From the NCBI RefSeq assembly GCF_024436435.1, contig NZ_JAFMZP010000003.1, forward strand, positions 310,001 to 374,000: a stretch of DNA of 64,000 nucleotides, in the 5' to 3' direction. Shown piece by piece: positions 54,657 to 62,194 of this stretch. The DNA is from Desertivirga xinjiangensis. GTDB taxonomy: Bacteria; Bacteroidota; Bacteroidia; Sphingobacteriales; Sphingobacteriaceae. Below the pieces are notes generated by a model. That model saw only the letters and a list, made by a program, of their open reading frames with translations. It did no database searches and had not been told where the DNA came from. How positions within the stretch are numbered: the stretch's first letter is position 1; each line of letters starts with the position of its first letter. A program made the position numbers and the translations under genes.

Positions 54657-54764
54657 GCGGACTCAATGCTGAAGCTACGCGGTTTGTACGAGGCTATATA
54701 TGGCGCTTGTCCCAACTTTGAACCGGTGCTCACCATAGTAAAGAAGATTGGGATTAGTTTATAG
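54657..54764 (+). pseudogene. Remnant of a HigA-like addiction-module antitoxin
   Basis: The frame reads LKLRGLYEAIYGACPNFEPV, LTIVKKIGISL then stop at 54762. This matches the C-terminal pattern of the putative addiction-module antidote family (GLY-A, NP-F-T-LKV--ALG), a Xre-type DNA-binding antitoxin. The N-terminal helices and any toxin partner are gone. Identification is by pattern memory, so moderate only. Confidence 0.4.
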
Positions 54765-54833
54765 CCCGGACGCAAAAAGCAGTTTGATAGCATAAAAATA
54801 GTCAATATTTATTGACGACACTCCTGAATAATA

Positions 54834-54841
54834 TACCTTTG
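54834..54841 (+). promoter_or_regulatory. Candidate -7 box of the small membrane protein gene
   Basis: TACCTTTG matches TAnnTTTG with TTG about 19 bases upstream (54812-54814). It places the transcript start after 54841, so the ATG at 54857 rather than the frame opening at 54812 is the start. Confidence 0.5.
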
Positions 54842-54856
54842 TTAAAAAATAGAAAA

Positions 54857-55036
54857 ATGGCAGAAGAAAAAGATAATCAAAATGATGGGTTCTATTATTT
54901 GTTAGGAACCATATTCGGAGCGTTGACTGGCTTTGCAATAACAGAAACTGTAATATTTGCCTTATTAGGTGCAATAATTGGGGCTTTATTTGCAGCGTTT
55001 TTTGTTAATGCACTGGTTAAAGACAGGACATACTAA
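54857..55036 (+). CDS. Small hypothetical membrane protein
   Basis: A 59-residue protein from the ATG at 54857: an acidic N-terminus (MAEEKDNQNDG) and two short hydrophobic stretches rich in Gly/Ala/Phe (YYLLGTIFGALTGFAITE, VIFALLGAIIGALFAAFFV), so probably a two-helix glycine-zipper membrane peptide. Function unknown. It has its own promoter-like box and an intrinsic terminator, so it is monocistronic. Confidence 0.65.
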   Translation: MAEEKDNQNDGFYYLLGTIFGALTGFAITETVIFALLGAIIGALFAAFFVNALVKDRTY

Positions 55037-55041
55037 AAATA

Positions 55042-55069
55042 AAGCCTGACACTTCACAGCGTCAGGCTT
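55042..55069 (+). terminator. Intrinsic terminator of the small membrane protein gene
   Basis: AAGCCTGAC and GTCAGGCTT form a 9-base stem around a 10-base loop. Confidence 0.6.
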
Positions 55070-55161
55070 CAACCTAAACCTTATCACAATTAAACCAACT
55101 CTCGCTGGTTATATATCAATAACGGGCTAGTAATTCATTTGTTTTATAAATATTAATTTTT

Positions 55162-57786
55162 TTATTTTTTTGACGTCGCGGTCTTATCCTGGTATTGTTT
55201 AACCGTTCCATAAGCGTTATCTATAGAATTGCTGATAATTGTAATCAGTTCACCTGGCTTAACTTTATTAATGATATAATTCCAGGCGGCTTCACTATTG
55301 GGAGCAACTTCGTAACTTGCCAGAGGATTTACTTCCTTTATTCCTTCTTCTATCAGGCTTATGATTTGCTCTGCCGTGCGGTCCCTGAGATATTTTTCCT
55401 GACAGATTACTATATCGTTAAACATCCCGGCAGCCACTCTCCCCATTTCCCTGATATCGTCATCGCGGCGGTCTCCGGTGCCCGAGATCACCCCGGTATG
55501 GAACGTCGAGTCTGAACTCTTAAGATATTTACTCAACCCTTTTAACCCATCCGGGTTATGTGCGTAGTCTACCAGGATCTTGAAGTCTTTGAATTCAAAA
55601 ACATTCATTCTTCCAGGAGTATGTGCTGGCGAGGGGATAAAAGTTTCAAGAGAGGATCGAATGTCTTCCACTTTAAATCCCCAGAGGAATGTAGTTAAAG
55701 TGGCGGCCATGGCATTTTGCGTCATAAAATCAACGCTGCCGTTAAATGTAATAGGGATATGGCTGATCTTTGCGATGCGAATCTTCCATTCTCCTTTCTT
55801 TATCGTAAGGTATCCGCCATCGTTTACTGCGGCCACTCCTCCATTACTGCAATGATCATGAATAACCGCGTTATCTGCATTCATGCTGAAATATGCGACA
55901 TTGCAGTGATCGGTTTCTTTGCCTATTCTTATACAATTTTGATCGTCAGCATTAAGTACAGCCCAGCCATGGGGTTTAACTGATTCAATAAGAACCTGCT
56001 TAACATAAGCCAGATCGTCGAGGGTATGGATATCTGAGATGCCTAAATGATCTGCTTGGATATTTGTCAGTATGGCGATATCGCACTGATTAAAGGCTAA
56101 GCCAGATCGTAATATACCTCCTCTTGCTGTTTCCAGAACGGCGAATTCAACTGTTGGGTCTTTCAATACGAATTCGGCACTGGCCGGACCGGTAGTGTCG
56201 CCTTCAACCAATAGTGAATTGTGAATGTATATTCCATCTGAAGTTGTGTAGCCTACCCTGTATCCATTATTTTTGATAATATGAGCAATCAGCCGGGTGG
56301 TCGTAGTTTTTCCATTAGTGCCAGTGATAGCGATTATTGGTATTCTCGCCGATTTGCCCGGTGGATAAAGCATGTCGAGCACCGGAACGGCGACATTTCG
56401 GGCTTGACCCTCACTCGGAGCCAGGTGCATTCTAAAGCCGGGTGCAGCATTTACTTCGAGCACTACCCCTCCGGTTTCATGTAAGGGTTGTGTAAGGTTT
56501 TCGGCCATAATGTCGATTCCGCAAATATCCAGGCCAATCACTCTTGCTATACGTTCGCAAACGAAAATATTGTGCGGGTGAACCATGTCTGTGACATCGA
56601 CAGAAGTTCCTCCTGTACTTAAGTTGGCCGTAGATTTGAGGCAAACTTCTTCCCCCTGTGCAGGGATGCTGTCAAGCGTGTAGTTCTTCTTTGAAAGCAT
56701 ATCTTCTGTGTCCCGGTCTATGCCAATTTCGGTCAGCACGTTTTCATGTCCGTAGCCCCGGCGCGGATCCTGGTTTTCGATCTCGATCAGTTCCCGGATA
56801 GTATGTTCGCCATCGCCTATAACGTGCGCCGGAGTCCGCTTTGCTGCTGCAACCATTTTGTTATCAATTACCAGGACCCGAAAGTCATAGCCAGTAATAA
56901 AGCGCTCAACAATCACTTTTTTAGAAAATCGTTGTGCGTAAAAAAGTGCATCAATTGCCTCTTTTTCGGTTTTCAGGTTTATTGATGCGCCCTTGCCATG
57001 GTTCCCATTGAGAGGTTTAATTACTAAAGGAAAGCCGATTTCAGCGATCGCTGCCAGAAGTTCCTCTTGATCAGACACAGTGGTACCCTGAGCTACAGGA
57101 ATAGCCTGCTCTTTGAGGATCCGCTTGGTCTCCTCTTTATCGCCGGCTATATCAACGGCAATACTGCTCGTTTTGTCAGTAAGAGTTGCCCTGAAGCGCA
57201 TCTGATTCTTGCCATATCCTAGCTGAACAAGTGATGAGTCGTTCATCCTGATATAGGGGATGTCCCTGGCTACAGCCTCGTCAATAATAGAGCCAGTACT
57301 CGGGCCAAACCGCTCCTTGTCGCGCATTTGGCGCATAGTGATAATATCGTCTTCAAGAAAATAGTCGATATCGTTAATTAAAGCTTCTGCGATTCTTACT
57401 GCTGCTTTGGCTGCGTAAATCCCAACGTTTTCTTCGAAATAGCTAAAGACAACGTTATACACTCCCGGAGTTTTGGTGCTACGGGTACGACCAAAACCTG
57501 CGTCCATTCCGGCCAGGGTCTGAATTTCAAGAGCTATGTGCTCGATGACGTGGCCCATCCAGGTCCCTTCTTCTACCCGTTCAAAAAAGCCACCTTCATG
57601 CCCGGGAGAACAGAAATGAGTGTACAAGCTTGGAATAAGCTTTTGGAGCCTTGTTTTGAAGCCTGGAATCTCGTTAGTCGGCCTGAATTCCAAGTCTTCA
57701 AGGTCGAGACGCATCTGAATTAATTTCGTTTTTCTGATCGACCAGATATTAGGGCCGCGTAGTGCCTGTATCTTTAATATCTTCAT
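55162..57786 (-). CDS. cphA: Cyanophycin synthetase
   Basis: An 874-residue enzyme that polymerises aspartate and arginine into cyanophycin, using ATP at two sites. An N-terminal domain (about 1-160, MGHVIEHIALEIQTLAGMDA) precedes an ATP-grasp domain (about 205-475, FPLVIKPLNGNHGKGASINL, GVVLEVNAAPGFRMHL) that adds Asp. A Mur-ligase-like domain (about 490-850, P-loop ITGTNGKTTTTRLI, LNADDQNC, ILVDYAHNPDGL) adds Arg. Length is normal for the family. It faces away from cyanophycinase (57961) and the isoaspartyl peptidase, making a storage-and-release cluster. Confidence 0.95.
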   Translation of the reverse strand: MKILKIQALRGPNIWSIRKTKLIQMRLDLEDLEFRPTNEIPGFKTRLQKLIPSLYTHFCSPGHEGGFFERVEEGTWMGHVIEHIALEIQTLAGMDAGFGRTRSTKTPGVYNVVFSYFEENVGIYAAKAAVRIAEALINDIDYFLEDDIITMRQMRDKERFGPSTGSIIDEAVARDIPYIRMNDSSLVQLGYGKNQMRFRATLTDKTSSIAVDIAGDKEETKRILKEQAIPVAQGTTVSDQEELLAAIAEIGFPLVIKPLNGNHGKGASINLKTEKEAIDALFYAQRFSKKVIVERFITGYDFRVLVIDNKMVAAAKRTPAHVIGDGEHTIRELIEIENQDPRRGYGHENVLTEIGIDRDTEDMLSKKNYTLDSIPAQGEEVCLKSTANLSTGGTSVDVTDMVHPHNIFVCERIARVIGLDICGIDIMAENLTQPLHETGGVVLEVNAAPGFRMHLAPSEGQARNVAVPVLDMLYPPGKSARIPIIAITGTNGKTTTTRLIAHIIKNNGYRVGYTTSDGIYIHNSLLVEGDTTGPASAEFVLKDPTVEFAVLETARGGILRSGLAFNQCDIAILTNIQADHLGISDIHTLDDLAYVKQVLIESVKPHGWAVLNADDQNCIRIGKETDHCNVAYFSMNADNAVIHDHCSNGGVAAVNDGGYLTIKKGEWKIRIAKISHIPITFNGSVDFMTQNAMAATLTTFLWGFKVEDIRSSLETFIPSPAHTPGRMNVFEFKDFKILVDYAHNPDGLKGLSKYLKSSDSTFHTGVISGTGDRRDDDIREMGRVAAGMFNDIVICQEKYLRDRTAEQIISLIEEGIKEVNPLASYEVAPNSEAAWNYIINKVKPGELITIISNSIDNAYGTVKQYQDKTATSKK

Positions 57787-57960
57787 TTATTTGTAGGTGA
57801 AATTAAGGAATGAGAGTGTATCTTTCTGCGTCTTAGAATGTCCATCATTTTCAGATAGAATAGATAAACGAAACCGGGTTTGGAAAGTTTTAAAGCATCA
57901 TTAAAAACTTATTAAGGATAAAATTGATATAATTATAGTAGCTTTTAAATTTTTTAATAT

Positions 57961-58869
57961 ATGGTTCCAAAAGGAAAACTTGTTATTATCGGGGGAGCAG
58001 TAGATCTGGGAAGCTCTTTAAGTTATAATGAAAATATAAGTCACCCCCATTATATCAAGTTTTTCGAACGCGGAATTTTGCGTCGCATGATCACGGAATC
58101 TTCAAAAAAGGAAAACTCTGTTATTGAAGTGATCACCACTGCTTCGAAAATTCCGGAGATCGTTGGTCCCGAGTATATTAAATCCTTCAGACAGCTACAG
58201 GTTAATAATGTCCATATTTTAGATATCCGAAATCGCGAAGATGCTTCGACAGCGGACGCATTGGAACGTGTAAAAAAAGCTGATATTGTGATGTTCAGCG
58301 GCGGAGATCAACTTCGTCTGAGCGCAATATTTGGAGGTACCGAGTTTTTACGTATCCTAAAAAATCGGTACGAGCAGGAAGCGCTGGTTATTGCAGGCAC
58401 ATCTGCAGGTGCAGCTGCGGCTTCGGCCAATATGATTTATCGCGGAAGCAGCAGTGAGGCTTTACTAAAGGGGGAGGTGCAGATCACTGGCGGCTTAGGT
58501 TTTATAGACGATGTGATTATAGATACCCATTTCGTACAGCGAGGGCGTATTGGCAGGCTTTTTTATGCGGTTGCCAGTAATCCAGGGATGCTGGGAGTAG
58601 GTTTAGGTGAAGATGCGGGCCTGCTGATAACAGGTGGGGTATGCCTGGAGGCAATTGGCTCGGGTCTGACTATCCTGGTGGACGGACGCTATATCAGCGA
58701 GACCAATATTTACGATGTTGAAATAGGGGCACCTGTTTCAATTGATAATTTGAAAGTGCATGTGATGTCGATCTTTGATAGATACGATCTGCATAAACAT
58801 GAGCTGATTATAAACAAGGCTATTAAGGTGGAGCAGGACGTTTATCTTAAGGTGAAAAACTACGATTAA
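57961..58869 (+). CDS. cphB: Cyanophycinase
   Basis: A 302-residue serine exopeptidase of the S51 family that splits cyanophycin into beta-Asp-Arg dipeptides. The nucleophile Ser lies in the elbow VIAGTSAGAAAA. FSGGDQLRLSAIF, IYRGSSSEALL and DTHFVQRGRIGRLF are further family blocks, the last carrying a conserved His/Arg pair. It is divergent from cphA with 174 bases between and immediately followed (TAA then ATG) by the isoaspartyl peptidase gene, so that gene is co-expressed. Confidence 0.95.
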   Translation: MVPKGKLVIIGGAVDLGSSLSYNENISHPHYIKFFERGILRRMITESSKKENSVIEVITTASKIPEIVGPEYIKSFRQLQVNNVHILDIRNREDASTADALERVKKADIVMFSGGDQLRLSAIFGGTEFLRILKNRYEQEALVIAGTSAGAAAASANMIYRGSSSEALLKGEVQITGGLGFIDDVIIDTHFVQRGRIGRLFYAVASNPGMLGVGLGEDAGLLITGGVCLEAIGSGLTILVDGRYISETNIYDVEIGAPVSIDNLKVHVMSIFDRYDLHKHELIINKAIKVEQDVYLKVKNYD

Positions 58870-59718
58870 ATGCAGCCAAAAATAATTATACACGGAGGGT
58901 TTTTCAGCGAATCTGCCGATACTGAAGAAATCAGGATTGCCAAACGCAATGCGCTTACTAACATTGTAACGGAAGCACATGAGTATCTTCAGGAAAACTC
59001 AGCACTTAAGACAGTTATTTACGCGGTGTCTTTGCTTGAAGACTGTGAGCTTTTTAATGCTGGCCTTGGATCACAGATACAAAGTGATGGGAAAATCAGA
59101 ATGAGTGCGGCAATAATGGACGGTTTTTCGAAAAAATTTTCAGGGGTTGTTAATATTGAAGAAATAAAAAATCCAGTATTTGTGGCCGAGAAATTAATGA
59201 ACTACGAAGATAGTGTGCTTAGTGGAGCTGAAGCACAGAGTTTTGCACGACAACATGGGTTTCAGTATTTTAATCCCGAAACTGAGAGCCGTAGACGCAG
59301 TTATATAGATAAATTGGCTGAATCATCACGAATTGGAACTGTTGGTTGTGTTGCTTTGGATTCGGAAGGAAAGCTGGCTGTTGCTACTTCTACAGGTGGC
59401 AAAGGCTTTGAAGTACCTGGACGGGTAAGCGACTCAGCGACCGTCGCGGGAAACTTTGGCAATGATTTTGCTGCTATCTCATGCACAGGTGTAGGCGAAG
59501 ACATAGTCAGTGCTGCGCTGGCAGCAAAAATTGTTACCAGAGTTACTGATGGACTTAGTCTCAAAGATGCCTGTGACAGATCAATGAATGAGTTAAAACC
59601 TTACAACGGATTTGCAGGTGTAATAGGAATTTCGGCCGATGGAGACGTGTATCACACCGATTCGCATCCATTTATGGTTTGGGCCTCTTATGCGGGTACT
59701 CTGGAGGTTTTCTCTTAA
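58870..59718 (+). CDS. iaaA: Isoaspartyl peptidase / L-asparaginase (Ntn hydrolase)
   Basis: A 282-residue plant-type asparaginase precursor that self-cleaves at the Thr of SSRIGTVGCVALDSEG (about residue 157), leaving Thr as the nucleophile. CELFNAGLGSQIQSDGKIRM and TVAGNFGNDFAAISCTGVGE are conserved blocks, and STGGKGFEVPGRVSDS fits the family. It hydrolyses isoaspartyl dipeptides, and here the obvious substrate is the beta-Asp-Arg released by the cyanophycinase encoded directly upstream with no gap. The N-terminus is somewhat shorter than in E. coli IaaA. Confidence 0.92.
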   Translation: MQPKIIIHGGFFSESADTEEIRIAKRNALTNIVTEAHEYLQENSALKTVIYAVSLLEDCELFNAGLGSQIQSDGKIRMSAAIMDGFSKKFSGVVNIEEIKNPVFVAEKLMNYEDSVLSGAEAQSFARQHGFQYFNPETESRRRSYIDKLAESSRIGTVGCVALDSEGKLAVATSTGGKGFEVPGRVSDSATVAGNFGNDFAAISCTGVGEDIVSAALAAKIVTRVTDGLSLKDACDRSMNELKPYNGFAGVIGISADGDVYHTDSHPFMVWASYAGTLEVFS

Positions 59719-59728
59719 TATACCCCAT

Positions 59729-60889
59729 ATGAAAAGAGGAATATACTTTCTTTATTTAGCGTTGCTTGCGCAACCCGTGATAGCTCAGACAAAAGTCAAA
59801 AGCCAGGCAACAATCTCAAGTCAGACAAAGGCAGACAGTCTGATCACGCCAACTGATACTCTGGTTTTTATAAAACAGCCGATATTGAAGCTAAGTAAGC
59901 CTGAGATGCTTGTAAAGCAAGCGACAGAAAAGCAAGCGAAGCCGCTTGAAGCTATAGCGCTATATAAAAAGGCTATTGCGGCCAAGACAGCAGCACAAGA
60001 TTCTAACTGGGCTGGAGATATTCATCTAGCCATGGCCAAATTGTTCTTTAAGACAAACAACAGTGAGCAAGGCTTTTTAGAATTACTTACCGCTCAGGCT
60101 CTCTTCAAGCAGTCTCAGAATATCTCCTGTCAGGCAGCTATTACAAATGAAATAGCGGCTATTTATGAGAAGAATAATGACTGGACTGAAGCTGAAAAAT
60201 ATTACCTTCTTGCTTTAAAGCAGCAAGAAACGAACGGCTTAACAGAAGAATTACCCTATACCGCATTGGCTCTTGCGAAGGGTTATCACAAGCGTAAGGA
60301 GTATACAAAAGCATCTAAATACCTGGCCGCATCTGTGAATCAGTTTGAACTTAATGCCGAAAAAAATAAGCGTGGAGAGGCTTACATGCTTTTGTTGGAT
60401 ATCACCAAACGGAAGAAAAGCTTTGTTGAGAACGAAAGTTTGCTTTTAAAAAGGATGCTTCCGTACTTCAGCGGAGTAGGTTCAACAAAGGGCAAACTAG
60501 AATGCTTTGATATGCTCGGACAGATCTATCAGCTTCAGAAACGCAATTCGGAGGCAAAATGGTTCTACCTGCAGGCTAATACGCTGAGCAGGGCTAATAA
60601 TAACATCAACGGAACCGTGTCCTCCTTAATTAACCTTGCAGAGGTTAAAAGTACCCTTGGGGAGTACAAATCTGCGTTGAAGGATTTGAGAGAAGCCGAC
60701 CTTTTAGCCAAGAAGAAGAATAATCTTCCGCTTATGGCCGATGTGAAGCTTGGATATACTTTCTATAATAAAACAAAGGCTAGCCAGGCTGCTGCAAAAG
60801 CTAAACTAGCTGCAAATGCCAGCACCAGCAAAGGTAAAGTGCTTGCTGAAACAAAGCCAAAGACTGCTGTTAAAACGGGGCAGCTCTAA
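59729..60889 (+). CDS. Secreted TPR-repeat protein
   Basis: About 386 residues from the ATG at 59729, 10 bases after the iaaA stop. The signal peptide is MKRGIYFLYLALLAQPVIAQ. The rest is built of about seven tetratricopeptide repeats (KALEAIALYKKAIA-like, WTEAEKYYLLALKQQETNGL, NSEAKWFYLQANTLSRANNN, KSALKDLREADLLAKKK). The C-terminus is Ala/Lys-rich. It is a paralogue of the next gene. Probably periplasmic, role unknown. No histidine kinase or DNA-binding domain is attached, unlike many Bacteroidota TPR regulators. Confidence 0.8.
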   Translation: MKRGIYFLYLALLAQPVIAQTKVKSQATISSQTKADSLITPTDTLVFIKQPILKLSKPEMLVKQATEKQAKPLEAIALYKKAIAAKTAAQDSNWAGDIHLAMAKLFFKTNNSEQGFLELLTAQALFKQSQNISCQAAITNEIAAIYEKNNDWTEAEKYYLLALKQQETNGLTEELPYTALALAKGYHKRKEYTKASKYLAASVNQFELNAEKNKRGEAYMLLLDITKRKKSFVENESLLLKRMLPYFSGVGSTKGKLECFDMLGQIYQLQKRNSEAKWFYLQANTLSRANNNINGTVSSLINLAEVKSTLGEYKSALKDLREADLLAKKKNNLPLMADVKLGYTFYNKTKASQAAAKAKLAANASTSKGKVLAETKPKTAVKTGQL

Positions 60890-60947
60890 GGGTATTTTGT
60901 GAATGTCCTCATTTGCAATTGCTTGTAACCCCTGAGATTTATATTCG

Positions 60948-60955
60948 TATGTTTG
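60948..60955 (+). promoter_or_regulatory. Candidate -7 box of the second TPR gene
   Basis: TATGTTTG matches TAnnTTTG, with TTG about 22 bases upstream, 21 bases before the ATG at 60977. Confidence 0.5.
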
Positions 60956-60976
60956 TGATACCGAAAGGTTTTACAA

Positions 60977-62035
60977 ATGAATATTAAACTTCTATGCTGT
61001 CTCGCCGGGGCTGTACTGTTAAAAAATGCTGTTTTTGCTGCCGATTCGCTTGACGTTAAAAAAGAGATCAAAATAGTAACTATTGGACCACAGGAGATAA
61101 ATCCAATACATCTCCTCGATCCTGCTGTTGTTTTGAAAATGGAAATTGAGCAATCACTCAATATCAAAAATCAAGAAGCTGACGCCTTAAAAAAATACAG
61201 GGAAAAAGAGGTTTTGAAATCCATACTTATGGCTACGGAAACATCGGACGCCATCGATTTGGAAATAACCCTGGAAGGAAGTCGCCGGTCTGGCGATCGT
61301 AAGGCCGAGGCTCTTGTGTTCAGCAGCTATGGCGTCTATTATGGACAACGCGGAGAATTAGAGAAGTCCATCCAATACTTTACAGAAGCGCTGAAAGTTC
61401 ATGAAAGTTTAAAAAACAAGTCCGGAGTCCTAAAAATAACAGAGAATCTGGCCGCTTTGTACCAAGCCTTGGGTAAATATGCGCAAGCTATAAAATTGAA
61501 CTTGCAGTTTGTCCAGTTATGTTCTTCTATGGGTAATACCGCAGGTGTAGCAAAGGGCTATCTGAATGTTGCAGAGAATAAATTGTTGCAAAAAGAGTAC
61601 GCCGCTGCGGAATCTTATATCCTTAATAAATCGCTTTATCTTTTTAGGCGGACGGGAAATAAAGCCGGACGTATGAAATGCTTTCAAAGCCTTGCCTCAC
61701 TTTATTTTGCTCAGCAGCGGTATACCGAGGCCAAATGGTTTAATCTGCAGGCAAACATTATGGCGGAAAAACTGGATGACAGGGAAGCCCATATAGAGAA
61801 TCTGATCAAGCTTGCAGAAGTAAAAGTTGCTCTAGGTGAGATCGATATGGCAATTTCTGATTTTAAACTGGCAGAAATTATGGCTTTAAAACATAAAAAC
61901 CTTGCTGGTTTAGCCAAGATTAAAGGCGATTTGGGAGAGATCTATCACAGTGTAGGGGATTATAAATCTGCCGGAGATGAGCTGGATGAGTATTCCAAAT
62001 TGAGCTCTAGCCTGTTTAAACCGACTGACTTATAG
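60977..62035 (+). CDS. Secreted TPR-repeat protein, paralogue of the preceding gene
   Basis: A 352-residue protein with a signal peptide (LLCCLAGAVLLKNAVFAADS) and about six TPR units (GQRGELEKSIQYFTEALKVH, LAALYQALGKYAQAIKLNLQ, RYTEAKWFNLQANIMAEKLD, ALGEIDMAISDFKLAEIMAL). Its last 120 residues align by eye with those of the preceding TPR protein (AEVKSTLGEYKSALKDL versus AEVKVALGEIDMAISDF). It has its own promoter-like box and a terminator. Function unknown; duplication is clear. Confidence 0.8.
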   Translation: MNIKLLCCLAGAVLLKNAVFAADSLDVKKEIKIVTIGPQEINPIHLLDPAVVLKMEIEQSLNIKNQEADALKKYREKEVLKSILMATETSDAIDLEITLEGSRRSGDRKAEALVFSSYGVYYGQRGELEKSIQYFTEALKVHESLKNKSGVLKITENLAALYQALGKYAQAIKLNLQFVQLCSSMGNTAGVAKGYLNVAENKLLQKEYAAAESYILNKSLYLFRRTGNKAGRMKCFQSLASLYFAQQRYTEAKWFNLQANIMAEKLDDREAHIENLIKLAEVKVALGEIDMAISDFKLAEIMALKHKNLAGLAKIKGDLGEIYHSVGDYKSAGDELDEYSKLSSSLFKPTDL

Positions 62036-62116
62036 CCTATTGGGACTGTTAATCGGTGTTATGTAAATTTTTATTCTTTAAATAACAATAAATACTATTT
62101 TTGAGATTATGTTGTT

Positions 62117-62150
62117 AAAGAGGCAGTAACATACACTGCCTCTTTTTTAT
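62117..62150 (+). terminator. Intrinsic terminator after the second TPR gene
   Basis: AAAGAGGCAGT and ACTGCCTCTTT form an 11-base stem around AACATAC, followed by a T-run. Confidence 0.88.
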
Positions 62151-62194
62151 TTGATTAATAAACTGGTATAGTATTAGATAGGTTATATCATACA

